DNA of 64,000 nt, taken from the NCBI GenBank assembly GCA_004379165.1, contig NKXK01000025.1:124001-188000 (forward strand). Reading direction: 5' to 3'. Shown here in pieces: positions 55,254 through 64,000 of the stretch (its first letter is position 1; each line of letters starts with the position of its first letter). Under the pieces are notes generated by a model. That model worked only from the letters and a program-made list of their open reading frames with translations, was not told the DNA's origin and made no database searches. The position numbers were made by a program, and so were the translations under genes. Source of the stretch: Rhodocyclaceae bacterium (GTDB taxonomy: Bacteria; Pseudomonadota; Gammaproteobacteria; Burkholderiales; Rhodocyclaceae).

Positions 55254-57287
55254 ATGTTCGGCCACTTCACACGGCTGCAGCGCTATTACCTGATGTACAC
55301 GGGGAGTTTCCTCGTGTTCATTTTTTCCTTGTGGGTGCTTGAACGGCATGGAATGCCACCACGGTGGATCGGCTATGCCTTCCTCTTCTTCACGATCTCG
55401 ATCTACGCCGCCATCGGGATCGTGAGCAGGACCTCCGATGTCTCGGAGTACTACGTCGCCGGCCGGCGCGTACCGGCATTCTTCAACGGCATGGCGACCG
55501 GTGCCGACTGGATGAGCGCGGCCTCATTCATGGGGCTAGCCGGTACGCTGTACCTCTCCGGCTATCAGGGACTGGCCTACGTGATTGGCTGGACCGGCGG
55601 CTTTGTGCTGGTCGCCTTGCTGCTGGCGCCGTATCTGCGTCGTTTCGGCGCCTTCACCATTCCGGATTTCCTCGGTGCCCGTTACGGCGGCAATACAATC
55701 CGCCTGGTCGCCGTCGGTTCGGCCATCCTGGCATCGTTCGTCTATGTCGTGGCGCAGATCTACGGCGTCGGTGTCATCACCAGCCGCTTCGTCAGTCTGC
55801 AGTTCGAGATCGGGGTGTTTGTCGGTCTTGCCGGCATCCTCGTCTGCTCCTTCCTCGGCGGCATGCGGGCCGTCACCTGGACGCAGGTGGCGCAGTACGT
55901 CATTCTGATCATCGCCTATCTGACCCCGGTCGCCATCCTTTCCTGGAATGTAACCGGCGTCGCCGTGCCACAGCTCGCGTATGGCAAGGTGCTGCAGGAG
56001 GTCACCCGGCTCGAACATGAACTCTTCAATACGCCGGCCGAGGTTGAGGTCAGGGCGCTGTTCAAGGAGCGGGCTGACCAATACGCGCAGAAAATCATGC
56101 AGCTGCCGTATTCACTGGTACACGAACGCGACGCGTTGACTACCGAAATCAATACCCTGAAGGCCAGCGATGCCCAGATGCGCGACATCGTCGCCCTTGA
56201 GCGGCAGCGTCGCGAATTGCCGCACGATCCGGCAGAGGCACGCCAGCGATGGGAAAATTTGATGTTTTCTGCGGTTGACCGCAGCAAGCCGCCAATCCAT
56301 CACGCCGAGGTCTTTCCTGGCGATACGCCTGAAATCCAGAACGCCCTGCGCATCAACTTTCTGGCGCTTATCTTCTGCCTGACGGTAGGCACTGCGGCCT
56401 TGCCGCACGTCCTGATTCGTTACTACACTACGCCAACGGTACGTGAGGCGCGGGAGTCGGTTTTCTGGTCACTGTTGTTCATCCTCCTGCTCTACGTTAC
56501 CGCGCCAGCTTATGCAGTTTTTGCCAAGTATGAGGTTCTGACCCACCTCGCAGAAATACCGATCGCCAAACTGCCCGGCTGGGTAGCCGCCTGGACAAAG
56601 GTTGGACTGGTTACCATCGAAGACATCAATCGTGACGGAGTCCTTCAGCTTGCCGAATTATCGATGAACCCGGATGTCATCGTTTTGGCGACGCCGGAAA
56701 TCGCTGGTATGCCCTATGTCGTTTCCGGGCTGGTCGCGGCAGGGGCGCTCGCTGCAGCACTCTCTACTGCCGATGGCTTGCTGCTGACCATCACCAGTGC
56801 CTTGTCGCACGACGTTTACTACCGCATTTTCCGACCGGGTGCGTCCACCCAGTTTCGCCTGGTCATTTCCAAGTCACTGCTTCTCGTCGTGGCGCTTTTG
56901 GCTGCTACGGTTGCAGCCCAAAAACCCGGCACCATTCTCTCTATGGTTGCCTGGGCGTTCTCTATTGCCGGTTCTGCGTTCTTCCCGGCGCTGGTTCTCG
57001 GCATATTCTGGCAGCGCGCTACCCGATTGGGTGCCTTGGCCGGCATGCTCAGTGGCTTGCTGCTGACGCTGTACTACATCGTCCGCTTGGAATTCACCGC
57101 AATTCCCTGGATGGGACTACGAGATATCGGCATGGCACCCTGGTTCAATATCCAGTCCACATCGGCTGGTGTCTTCGGGGTTGCCTTCGGGTTTGCGGTG
57201 ACAATCGGCGTCAGCCTGCTGACACGCCCTGACTCGGCAGCCGAAAAATTCCTGACCATCGTTCGCCGCTCTCGAAGCACCTCATGA
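55254..57287 (+). CDS. Sodium:solute symporter, VC_2705/acetate type
   Basis: The 677-residue SLC5 symporter carries the long internal insertion (about 250-370) that marks the VC_2705 subfamily. ATGADWMSAASFMGLAGTLYLSGY and AALSTADGLLLTITSALSHDVYY are the conserved transport motifs. It probably takes up acetate or a similar carboxylate with sodium. It overlaps the DUF4212 gene by 4 nt. Confidence 0.9.
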   Translation: MFGHFTRLQRYYLMYTGSFLVFIFSLWVLERHGMPPRWIGYAFLFFTISIYAAIGIVSRTSDVSEYYVAGRRVPAFFNGMATGADWMSAASFMGLAGTLYLSGYQGLAYVIGWTGGFVLVALLLAPYLRRFGAFTIPDFLGARYGGNTIRLVAVGSAILASFVYVVAQIYGVGVITSRFVSLQFEIGVFVGLAGILVCSFLGGMRAVTWTQVAQYVILIIAYLTPVAILSWNVTGVAVPQLAYGKVLQEVTRLEHELFNTPAEVEVRALFKERADQYAQKIMQLPYSLVHERDALTTEINTLKASDAQMRDIVALERQRRELPHDPAEARQRWENLMFSAVDRSKPPIHHAEVFPGDTPEIQNALRINFLALIFCLTVGTAALPHVLIRYYTTPTVREARESVFWSLLFILLLYVTAPAYAVFAKYEVLTHLAEIPIAKLPGWVAAWTKVGLVTIEDINRDGVLQLAELSMNPDVIVLATPEIAGMPYVVSGLVAAGALAAALSTADGLLLTITSALSHDVYYRIFRPGASTQFRLVISKSLLLVVALLAATVAAQKPGTILSMVAWAFSIAGSAFFPALVLGIFWQRATRLGALAGMLSGLLLTLYYIVRLEFTAIPWMGLRDIGMAPWFNIQSTSAGVFGVAFGFAVTIGVSLLTRPDSAAEKFLTIVRRSRSTS

Positions 57288-57541
57288 GCACGCCGTCCAA
57301 AGCCGACCAGCACTGGCAAAAAACCCGCAGACTGACGCTGGTGCTGCTACTCATCTGGATCCTCGTCACCTTCGTCTTCAACTGGTTTGCGCGAGAACTC
57401 AACGATCTGGTGATCTACGGCTTTCCGGTAGCCTTCTACATGGGGGCGCAGGGTTTGTTGGTCATCTACCTGCTGATCATATGGTTCTACAACCGCCAGA
57501 TGCGCAAGCTGGATGCAGAATATGGTGAAGACGAAGCATGA
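57284..57541 (+). CDS. DUF4212 small symporter subunit
   Basis: The 85-residue protein has two hydrophobic helices (LVLLLIWILVTFVFNWFA, GAQGLLVIYLLIIWFYNR) and the DUF4212 pattern, known as the small partner of VC_2705-type symporters. It overlaps the symporter stop and the next start, so these genes are translationally coupled. It lies after, not before, the symporter gene. Confidence 0.88.
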   Translation: MSTPSKADQHWQKTRRLTLVLLLIWILVTFVFNWFARELNDLVIYGFPVAFYMGAQGLLVIYLLIIWFYNRQMRKLDAEYGEDEA

Positions 57542-57813
57542 GCGTCTTACTGTTTGCCATCAGTGCGATGCGAGCCATTGTTGAAATGCTTTTGCTATGT
57601 CTTATGGGTCAGGGGGTACTGGCGCTCCTGGCCGGAAATAAGCGGGACGGAAATCCCGTCTATCGGCTTTTTTCGCTGATCACCCAGGGTCCCCGTGCCA
57701 TCGTTGCCCGCTTGCTACCTGATGGCACCAGAAAATCGACGATCACCATGCTCACCGGTACGTCACTGCTTTTTTTGTGGATAACACTCGCAATTCTGCG
57801 AAAGAGTGTTTGA
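57538..57813 (+). CDS. Small membrane protein of unknown function
   Basis: The 91-residue protein has two hydrophobic segments (about 5-30 and 70-86) and a basic middle (GPRAIVARLLPDGTRKS). Its ATG overlaps the DUF4212 stop by 4 nt, so it closes the symporter operon. I do not recognise the family. Confidence 0.65.
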   Translation: MSVLLFAISAMRAIVEMLLLCLMGQGVLALLAGNKRDGNPVYRLFSLITQGPRAIVARLLPDGTRKSTITMLTGTSLLFLWITLAILRKSV

Positions 57814-57837
57814 AGAAACTGACCCCTCTGCTATACT
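57810..57837 (+). promoter_or_regulatory. tRNA-Ser promoter
   Basis: TTGAAG (57810-57815) and TATACT (57832-57837) are 16 nt apart, placing transcription start about 5 nt before the tRNA gene. Confidence 0.6.
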
Positions 57838-57848
57838 GCTTGGCTATT

Positions 57849-57939
<91 letters not shown>

Positions 57940-57950
57940 GGAAGCCAAAG

Positions 57951-57992
57951 AAGCCTTAATTCATTGTAAGATACTGTGAATTAAGGCTTTTT
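57951..57992 (+). terminator. Terminator of the tRNA-Ser gene
   Basis: AAGCCTTAATTCA and TGAATTAAGGCTT form a perfect 13-bp stem around a 13-nt loop, followed by TTT. The sequence is A+T-rich relative to the window. Confidence 0.85.
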
Positions 57993-58116
57993 GTTTGGCT
58001 GGTGATACACATGGGTGTTACACAAAGGCGCAGAAAGGGATCTCCTTCCAAGGAGAATGTAATGCCCTCGCTTCCAACCAACCTTTCCAAAGTTGGCTCC
58101 GTTTACAAGAGGCAGC

Positions 58117-58404
58117 TCAGATACGCCAGTCTCGCGATTCGTTGGCATCGGCCAGTGTCGAGCGTCGTATCGGCTCGCGAAATCCCATGTGATACAGCTT
58201 GGCTGCCTGCACGGAAAGACTGACCTCGATGTCGCGCAAGCTTTCCCGGTAAGTGAGTTGAGCAAAAGCCATCACCCGAAATTGATCGGCGCAAGTCATG
58301 GTGCGAACGCCCTTGTCGCCACCATAACGCGCAACGTAGCGATGGAATGTCGACCACGGCAGAAAGTCAATCAGCTGCGCAAACAGAGTCTTGCCGACAT
58401 TCAT
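58117..58404 (-). mobile_element. N-terminal fragment of an IS4-family transposase (DUF4372 type)
   Basis: The 95-codon ORF begins MNVGKTLFAQLIDFLPWSTF and ends at ANESRDWRI with a TGA, where full-length relatives continue to about 380 residues. GGAGGG precedes the ATG. The catalytic DDE region is absent, so this is an insertion-sequence remnant. Flanking 57993-58116 holds two small hairpins (CTCCTT-CC-AAGGAG near 58050) and 58405-58586 holds no gene. Confidence 0.8.
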
Positions 58405-58586
58405 GATCACCACCCTCCGAAAATTTCGAAGGGTCATTTTTCGCCGATTTCAAATCGACACCACGCCTTTTCACTCGAAAAGCACCGTCAGTCATGGCGT
58501 TTGGCGTTTCGGGCATGCATTTAACCGGACAGTAGTGACTTGAAGGAGTAAATTATCAGGGTAGCTAATCAGGATCGGATGCAAAA

Positions 58587-59414
58587 ATGATCACCTTAAA
58601 AACCTCTCTTGTTGCTCTATTTTCTCTATGGTGTGCGTTACTGGCTTCTCCAGCCAATTCGGAGGAGGTGTATCAGTTTGGCGTTGTCCCGCAATACGAG
58701 CAACGCAAGCTGTATGCCATCTGGCGCCCGGTTATTGAAGAACTCACTCGTCGCACTGGACTGAAATTCAATCTGGTAGCAACGCTGACGGTGACCGATT
58801 TTGAACGTGAGCTCAGCCGTGGAAGCTACGACCTGGTGTATGCCAACCCTTATCACATCCTGCGCGAATCCTCCGGGCAGGGATACATTCCCTTGGTCAG
58901 AGACAAACTGCCACTGCGTGGCATCATTGTGGTCAAGAAGGACAGCTCTTTGAAAACCCCTCACGAACTACACGAGAAAGAATTAGCTATTCCGTCCTGG
59001 AATGCATTGGGCGCCAGCTTGTTGATCCGCGCTGATCTTGAACAGGTATACAAAGCCGTTCCCAAAGCGACCAATGTCAAAACACATAGTTCGGTATACA
59101 TGAACGTGGCATTGGGGCTGACTCCGGCAGGAGGTGGCGTTGAAAAAACCCTACAAGAGCAACCACAGACCATCCGGGATCAATTACGTATCATTTACAC
59201 CACCCGCGAAATGCCATCCCACCCGATTGCAGCCCACCCACGGATGCCGGCCTTGGTCCGCGACAAAATTCAGAAGACGCTGCTTGAGATGGCCGCAACG
59301 GATGCGGGGAAACAACTTTTCGCTGACATTCCCATCGATTCGATGATCCCTACCAGCATGAAGGATTACCAACCGATGAAGCAGTGGGGCCTGGACACCT
59401 ATTGGGTGAACTAA
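58587..59414 (+). CDS. PhnD-like periplasmic binding protein
   Basis: The 275-residue protein has a signal peptide (cleaved near PANSEE) and matches the phosphate/phosphite/phosphonate-binding PhnD family ([53 protein letters not shown]). No ABC transporter genes are present; instead a hybrid kinase follows 10 nt later. It probably supplies ligand recognition to that kinase. The region is more A+T-rich than the rest of the window. Confidence 0.87.
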   Translation: MITLKTSLVALFSLWCALLASPANSEEVYQFGVVPQYEQRKLYAIWRPVIEELTRRTGLKFNLVATLTVTDFERELSRGSYDLVYANPYHILRESSGQGYIPLVRDKLPLRGIIVVKKDSSLKTPHELHEKELAIPSWNALGASLLIRADLEQVYKAVPKATNVKTHSSVYMNVALGLTPAGGGVEKTLQEQPQTIRDQLRIIYTTREMPSHPIAAHPRMPALVRDKIQKTLLEMAATDAGKQLFADIPIDSMIPTSMKDYQPMKQWGLDTYWVN

Positions 59415-59424
59415 AGAGCAATCC

Positions 59425-62400
59425 ATGAACCTGCGCTTCAAACTGATTGTACCGGTTTTGGTCCTCTGGACCCTGCTGGGGGGCTATCTGTTCATGGTAT
59501 GGACACCGCAGGCATTACTGACCAGCGAGCGACATCAAATCAAGCTCACCGAACATCATCTGGACAGCGTAGCTGAAAGTCTGATCCCCCTGTTGCTCGG
59601 CAAAAATCTCGCCACCATCCATGAAAATCTGGGCGCGTTGCTGGAAAAAAATGCTGAGTGGAAACAACTCGTTCTCCTTGATGAGCAAGGACGACAGCTC
59701 TACCCAATAGGTCCCGTCAATACAGAAACCCTGTCTGGCCTACCCGAGCGAAAATTATTGATTCGTCCCATTGTTTTCCAGACGACTCCGCTGGGTGAAT
59801 TGCAGGCATCCGTTGATTTAAGCCATACATTGGACGTCGACCGCGACAATCATCGGGCCATGCTGCAACTTATCCTTGTCATTCTCGGCTCGATCACACT
59901 ACTGATCATCGGCATTCTCGAATTCACGGTGATTTTGCCGGCCAGAAAACTCTCGCAAGCAACGGCTCAACTGGCCAAGGGGAATTTTCAGACGGCACTC
60001 CCAACAGCCCACGACGATGAGATCGGACATCTTGTCGACAGTTTTCAACAAATGCAGTTGGAACTCAAAGCACGTCACGATGCCTTGCAGGAAGAAATCC
60101 GGATGCGTTCTGAAGCACAGGAAGCACTGCACCAGCACGGGTTGCAACTGGAACAGGCGGTTTTGGAACGCACACTCGAACTCGAACAGGCTCGTGACAC
60201 TGCGATTGCCGCAAACAGTGCCAAGAGTACATTTTTAGCCAATATGAGTCATGAATTGCGCACTCCCATGAATGCGATCATCGGCATGACGCATCTGGCC
60301 TTGAAAACCGAACTGACCCCACGCCAACGTAACTATCTCCAGAAAGTGCATGGTGCAGGCCAGCATCTTCTGGGGCTGATCAATGACATTCTGGACTATT
60401 CCAAAATTGAGGCGGACAAGATTGTTCTTGAACAGTGTGAATTCGATCTTGAACAACTGCTCGACGAGATTGCCAGTCAATTGGGTGAAAAGGCGAGTGG
60501 GAAAGAATTGGAACTGGTGTTTGATGCCAGCCCGGACACCCCTCGCCAACTCCTTGGCGACACGCTCCGCCTTTCCCAGATTCTTCTGAATCTTGGCACT
60601 AATGCCGTCAAATTTACCGAGCAAGGGGAAGTCAACATCTCGGTTCGAGCCGAGGATGTGAAAGACAATCAAGTTCTATTGGTCTTCTCCGTAAGAGATA
60701 CAGGGATTGGCATCAGTCCGGAACAGATGCAGCGACTATTTTGCAGTTTTGAACAGGCCGACAGCTCAACCACAAGGCGTTATGGCGGCACCGGTTTAGG
60801 TCTGGCCATTTCCAAACGCCTTGTCGAACTCATGGGCGGGGACATTGAAGTTTGCAGTGAGGTGGGGATTGGCTCCACTTTTACCTTCCGCCTGAGGCTT
60901 CCGCTTGGACTAGGAAAAATACCGGCCAGAATTCCTGCTCCTGACTTGCGCGGACGACGGGTTCTGATCGTCGATGATAATCACAGTGCCCGCGAAGTCA
61001 TTGGGCACCTTCTGCAATCGATGACATTCAGGACAGAGGCTGTTCGCTCCGGCTTGGAAGCACTTGAAGCAATCAGCCGGGCGGATGCTGCCAACACACC
61101 CTTTGACGCGGTGCTGATCGACTGGCAAATGCCGGAGATGGACGGTGTCACGACGGCGTGGCGGATTTCTACCCTCGACATCAAAACCAGACCCGTCATG
61201 ATCATGGTCACCGCCTACGGGCGGGATGATCTGGTTGAGATATCACAAAAAGCCGGCATCAGGGACATCATCACCAAACCAGTCACGGCATCCACCCTCT
61301 TTGACTGTTTGATGGCCCAGCTCTCCAGTGCAGACCGACAAACTGTCGGTACATCCCCACCTGCCTGGCGGAAAACTGAGGTTCGACTCTTCCCTGACGC
61401 CCGTGTGCTGTTGGTTGAGGACAACCTCCTGAACATGGAAGTTGCCTTAGAACTGCTCAATGAACATCGAATCAAGGTAGATACGGCAGCCAATGGCAAA
61501 ATTGCTCTGGATAAGCTGGCACAGCACCCCTACGATCTCATTTTGATGGACATGCAAATGCCGGTCATGGATGGCATTACAGCGACCCTTGAAATTCGAA
61601 AACAAGCGCAATTTGCCTCATTACCGATCCTGGCGATGACGGCCAATGCACTGCCGGCTGACCGGACTCGCTGCCTTGAAGCAGGGATGAACGACCACAT
61701 TGCCAAGCCCATTGATCCGGACATTCTTGCAGCCAGCCTGCAACATTGGCTTAAGCCCAAGCTACTCTCAGGGCAACCTTCTGGCTTGTCACAGCAAGCC
61801 CTACCCGTTGCCACCGAAGCTGAGCAGCAATCGATCGAAGCCCTACGGGGAATTAATGGGCTTGATGTCGATATTGGCTTGAGGTTCTCTCGGGGAAGAA
61901 TCAAGCTTTATCTCACGCTTCTGAGAAAATTTCTTGAAAACAACCGTGAGTTTTTAGCCGATCTGGATGCCGCACTTTCAGCGTCTGACTGGGAAACAGC
62001 GGTCCGGTTGGCCCATACCCTTAAGGGTACTTCTGGCCAAATCGGTGCGCAAACGATTCGCGCCATGGCTGAACTCGTCGAGTTTGCCTTGCGTCGCCAC
62101 GAATCCCCTGAAGTCTTGGAGAGCATCAAGAAACAAATAGCCGAATTACTGCTCCCTCTCCTCGAGAATATCCATGCAGCCCTACCATTTTTTGCTGCCA
62201 AAGCAGAGAGCAACTCGTTCAACCGCGCTGAACTTGAAGAGGTTTTCATCCGCTTGGACGAATTATTGAGTGTCTCTGATTTCAGCTCCGGCCATCTGCT
62301 GGAAAACTTTGAAGCGCCTTTGAGGGCCGCTTTGGGTGAGTATTTCGAACGCATCAGTCAAGCCGTCTCCAACTTTGAGTTTGAAGAGGCGAGAACTACC

Positions 62401-62472
62401 TTGAAAGAAGCCCAAGCCAAAACATCTAAATTCAGGGCAACCCGATACGCTGCCGCATATGCCCCAAAATGA
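59425..62472 (+). CDS. Hybrid histidine kinase HisKA-HATPase-REC-REC-HPt
   Basis: The 1015-residue kinase has two membrane helices (about 7-28 and 148-170) around a periplasmic domain, HAMP, coiled coil, HisKA with His276 in [10 protein letters not shown], HATPase, two receivers (Asp566 in [11 protein letters not shown], Asp709 in [11 protein letters not shown]) and an HPt domain with His864 in [13 protein letters not shown]. It is a complete unorthodox phosphorelay; its response regulator is not in the window. It follows the PhnD-like gene, its likely sensor partner. Codon use is visibly more A+T-rich than in most genes here. Confidence 0.93.
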   Translation: MNLRFKLIVPVLVLWTLLGGYLFMVWTPQALLTSERHQIKLTEHHLDSVAESLIPLLLGKNLATIHENLGALLEKNAEWKQLVLLDEQGRQLYPIGPVNTETLSGLPERKLLIRPIVFQTTPLGELQASVDLSHTLDVDRDNHRAMLQLILVILGSITLLIIGILEFTVILPARKLSQATAQLAKGNFQTALPTAHDDEIGHLVDSFQQMQLELKARHDALQEEIRMRSEAQEALHQHGLQLEQAVLERTLELEQARDTAIAANSAKSTFLANMSHELRTPMNAIIGMTHLALKTELTPRQRNYLQKVHGAGQHLLGLINDILDYSKIEADKIVLEQCEFDLEQLLDEIASQLGEKASGKELELVFDASPDTPRQLLGDTLRLSQILLNLGTNAVKFTEQGEVNISVRAEDVKDNQVLLVFSVRDTGIGISPEQMQRLFCSFEQADSSTTRRYGGTGLGLAISKRLVELMGGDIEVCSEVGIGSTFTFRLRLPLGLGKIPARIPAPDLRGRRVLIVDDNHSAREVIGHLLQSMTFRTEAVRSGLEALEAISRADAANTPFDAVLIDWQMPEMDGVTTAWRISTLDIKTRPVMIMVTAYGRDDLVEISQKAGIRDIITKPVTASTLFDCLMAQLSSADRQTVGTSPPAWRKTEVRLFPDARVLLVEDNLLNMEVALELLNEHRIKVDTAANGKIALDKLAQHPYDLILMDMQMPVMDGITATLEIRKQAQFASLPILAMTANALPADRTRCLEAGMNDHIAKPIDPDILAASLQHWLKPKLLSGQPSGLSQQALPVATEAEQQSIEALRGINGLDVDIGLRFSRGRIKLYLTLLRKFLENNREFLADLDAALSASDWETAVRLAHTLKGTSGQIGAQTIRAMAELVEFALRRHESPEVLESIKKQIAELLLPLLENIHAALPFFAAKAESNSFNRAELEEVFIRLDELLSVSDFSSGHLLENFEAPLRAALGEYFERISQAVSNFEFEEARTTLKEAQAKTSKFRATRYAAAYAPK

Positions 62473-62644
62473 CGATTCACCTCACAGTTGTAGAGGCTGT
62501 AAGCACAATTACATCACGCATGAACTCGTCTTTAGGTATGGCTGCCGGGCGTTCGGCTTCAAGAGCCAGCAATCACCCATTCTGGTAGTACGGCAGTCGT
62601 CGGGTGAGGTATGCAGGTTGTTTGAAAAGAAGGATAAGAAATAA
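62459..62644 (+). CDS. Small cysteine-rich protein
   Basis: The 61-residue protein overlaps the kinase stop by 14 nt. It has CRGCKHN near the start, [10 protein letters not shown] in the middle and SSGEVCRLF near the end: a Cys-His pattern that suggests a metal site. I do not know its family function. The region to 62728 holds no further gene. Confidence 0.6.
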   Translation: MPQNDDSPHSCRGCKHNYITHELVFRYGCRAFGFKSQQSPILVVRQSSGEVCRLFEKKDKK

Positions 62645-62728
62645 CGGCTTGAATCGTGCCTTGCGACGCAAGCTCGGCCCTATTTCTCGGGCATCTGGCT
62701 TGGGTGCGTCAGATGCTGCTGACCTGTT

Positions 62729-64000
62729 TTAATCCTTTGGCATCGCTGGCGGGGCGGGTATGTCAACCGTTGTCGGCATGGAAACCTTTTTGTGTCCTTC
62801 ATCCGGATGCCAGCCGAGTACAGCCAGCATGACCATGAAGCCGACGACATAGGCGACGGTGACGTGCCAGCCATGCTTCAGCCACTGTCCGGCAGACTTG
62901 GCTTCCGGGTACATGTTGGACAGTGCGACGCCGGCCGACGAGCCGAACCACAGCATCGAGCCGCCAAAACCCACGGCATAAGCGAGGAAGCCCCAGTCGA
63001 AACCGCCCTGGCGCAACGCCAGCGCAGTCAGCGGAATGTTGTCGAAGACCGCGGAGACGAACCCGAGCGTGAAGGCTGACTGCCACGAGGCCGGCGGCAG
63101 CTTTTCCACTGGCATCATCGAGGCGCAGAGCACCAGTGACAGCAGGAAGACCGAGCCCTTGATCGTTTCCGGCAGCACCTCCCAGTCGTGGCGGCGCACC
63201 GGCACCGTGACGACGATGGCGAGCCAGACAGCGACGCCGATGAAGGGGAAGTGCTCGGCCAGTTCCGGGAACTTGACGTTGATGGTGATGTTGGTGGCGA
63301 CGGCGAAGACCAGCATGGTGGCGACGATGAAGATGCGGCCCCAGTCGATGTGCGTGTGGGCGTGGGCATTTTTGATGATCGGCGAGTAGGCATGCTGCTG
63401 CTTGGCGGCGAAGTAGCCGGTGATCAGTAGGGCGACGCCTGCGGCGACATAGGCGTCGAAGACAATGGCCGGGCTGATGCCGTCGATCCACATCATCGTC
63501 GTCGTCGTGTCACCAACCACCGAGCCGGAGCCACCAGCGTTGGAGGCGGCGACGATGGCGGCGAGGTAGCCGATATGCACCTTGCCCTTGAACAGCTGGT
63601 GGGCCATGGCGCCGCCAATCAGCGCGGCGGCAATGTTGTCGAGGAAGCTGGAAATCACGAACACCATCACCAGCATGACGAAGCCGCCTTTCCAGTCATC
63701 CGGCAGGAACTTGGGCAGGATCACCGGCACATGGCTTTTCTCGAAATGGCGGGCGAGCAGCGCAAAACCGGTGAGCAGGCAGAAGAGGTTGGCGATGGTC
63801 ACCCATTCGTGGCCGAGATGACCGATCCAGCCGGCGATACCAATGCCGGTCTTGAAGCCGGTGAAGATGATCTTGTACAGGCTGATCGTCACCAGTCCGG
63901 TGAGCGCCACGTAGAGCGTGGCGTTGTGGAGGAGGGCGACGCCGAGCAGGGTCAGTGCGAAGAGAATGAAATCGACCGGGATGCCGGCGACGGTGGGCAG
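62729..64000 (-). CDS. Citrate-transporter/ArsB-NhaD superfamily permease (5' end outside window)
   Basis: At least 423 residues are present; the reading frame continues past 64000, so the N-terminus is missing. It has many hydrophobic helices and the superfamily motifs FVISSFLDNIAAALIGGAMAH and AAIVAASNAGGSGSVVGDTTTTMMW, repeated in part as FVSAVFDNIPLTALAL. It may exchange sodium and protons or carry an anion; substrate not determined. Confidence 0.85.
   Translation of the reverse strand: MPTVAGIPVDFILFALTLLGVALLHNATLYVALTGLVTISLYKIIFTGFKTGIGIAGWIGHLGHEWVTIANLFCLLTGFALLARHFEKSHVPVILPKFLPDDWKGGFVMLVMVFVISSFLDNIAAALIGGAMAHQLFKGKVHIGYLAAIVAASNAGGSGSVVGDTTTTMMWIDGISPAIVFDAYVAAGVALLITGYFAAKQQHAYSPIIKNAHAHTHIDWGRIFIVATMLVFAVATNITINVKFPELAEHFPFIGVAVWLAIVVTVPVRRHDWEVLPETIKGSVFLLSLVLCASMMPVEKLPPASWQSAFTLGFVSAVFDNIPLTALALRQGGFDWGFLAYAVGFGGSMLWFGSSAGVALSNMYPEAKSAGQWLKHGWHVTVAYVVGFMVMLAVLGWHPDEGHKKVSMPTTVDIPAPPAMPKD

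Noticed and set aside
56271-56286. Palindrome CTGCGGTTGACCGCAG resembling the repeat core
   Set aside because: It lacks both A-tracts and lies in the symporter insertion; likely a coincidence.

Overview
This window is chromosomal DNA from a G+C-rich betaproteobacterium, most likely of the Rhodocyclales (Dechloromonas/Azonexus/Zoogloea-like). The evidence is a class I PHA synthase with two tandem acetoacetyl-CoA reductases and PhaR, a RegB/RegA redox pair, menaquinone genes (menC, menB), many hybrid histidine kinases, and the content of an acetate-assimilation locus. The organism assignment is inferred from gene content, not from a marker-gene comparison.

Layout. 0-10 kb: a hybrid sensor kinase behind a possible FNR box, regB-regA (redox control) divergent from a diheme cytochrome c, a small methyltransferase, an M18 aminopeptidase, a PHA-granule-type small protein and a frameshifted MscS-type channel. 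10-26 kb: housekeeping genes (lipase, dnaQ, rnhA, gloB, AsmA/DUF748 protein, rmuC, bamD, rluD, pgeF, ZIP transporter), a broken REC-GGDEF cyclase with a CheY-like regulator, and a kinase-HDOD-GAF fusion. 26-31 kb: the PHA cluster phaC-phaB-phaB-phaR with candidate TGCA-rich operators. 31-38 kb: menC, menB, a PilZ protein, ilvBN with a valine-rich leader peptide and attenuator, an MFS transporter and a divergent LysR regulator, then a 390-nt non-coding region with two DnaA boxes. 38-43.5 kb: MoxR ATPase plus VWA protein, a degenerate REC-GGDEF protein, class I fumarase and a UPF0114 membrane protein. 43.7-57.8 kb: fourteen kilobases on one strand forming an acetate module: acs, a small membrane ORF plus a symporter-histidine kinase fusion (CrbS-like), a stand-alone receiver, a pseudokinase-exonuclease fusion, two DUF294 nucleotidyltransferase-like proteins, a degenerate exonuclease, a VC_2705-type symporter and its DUF4212 partner. 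57.8-62.7 kb: tRNA-Ser(GGA), an IS4-type transposase fragment, then a PhnD-like binding protein and a HK-REC-REC-HPt kinase in visibly more A+T-rich DNA, which looks like an acquired segment. The window ends inside a citrate-transporter-superfamily permease.

The most unexpected signal is a 34-nt non-palindromic sequence present at least nine times between 517 and 49325, in both orientations, aligned without gaps, both inside genes and just after stop codons. It has an almost invariant CTGCGGT(C/G)AAC core followed by two A-tracts about one helical turn apart. I do not recognise it as a described element. Its architecture resembles DNA-uptake or chromosome-architecture sequences, but that is inference.
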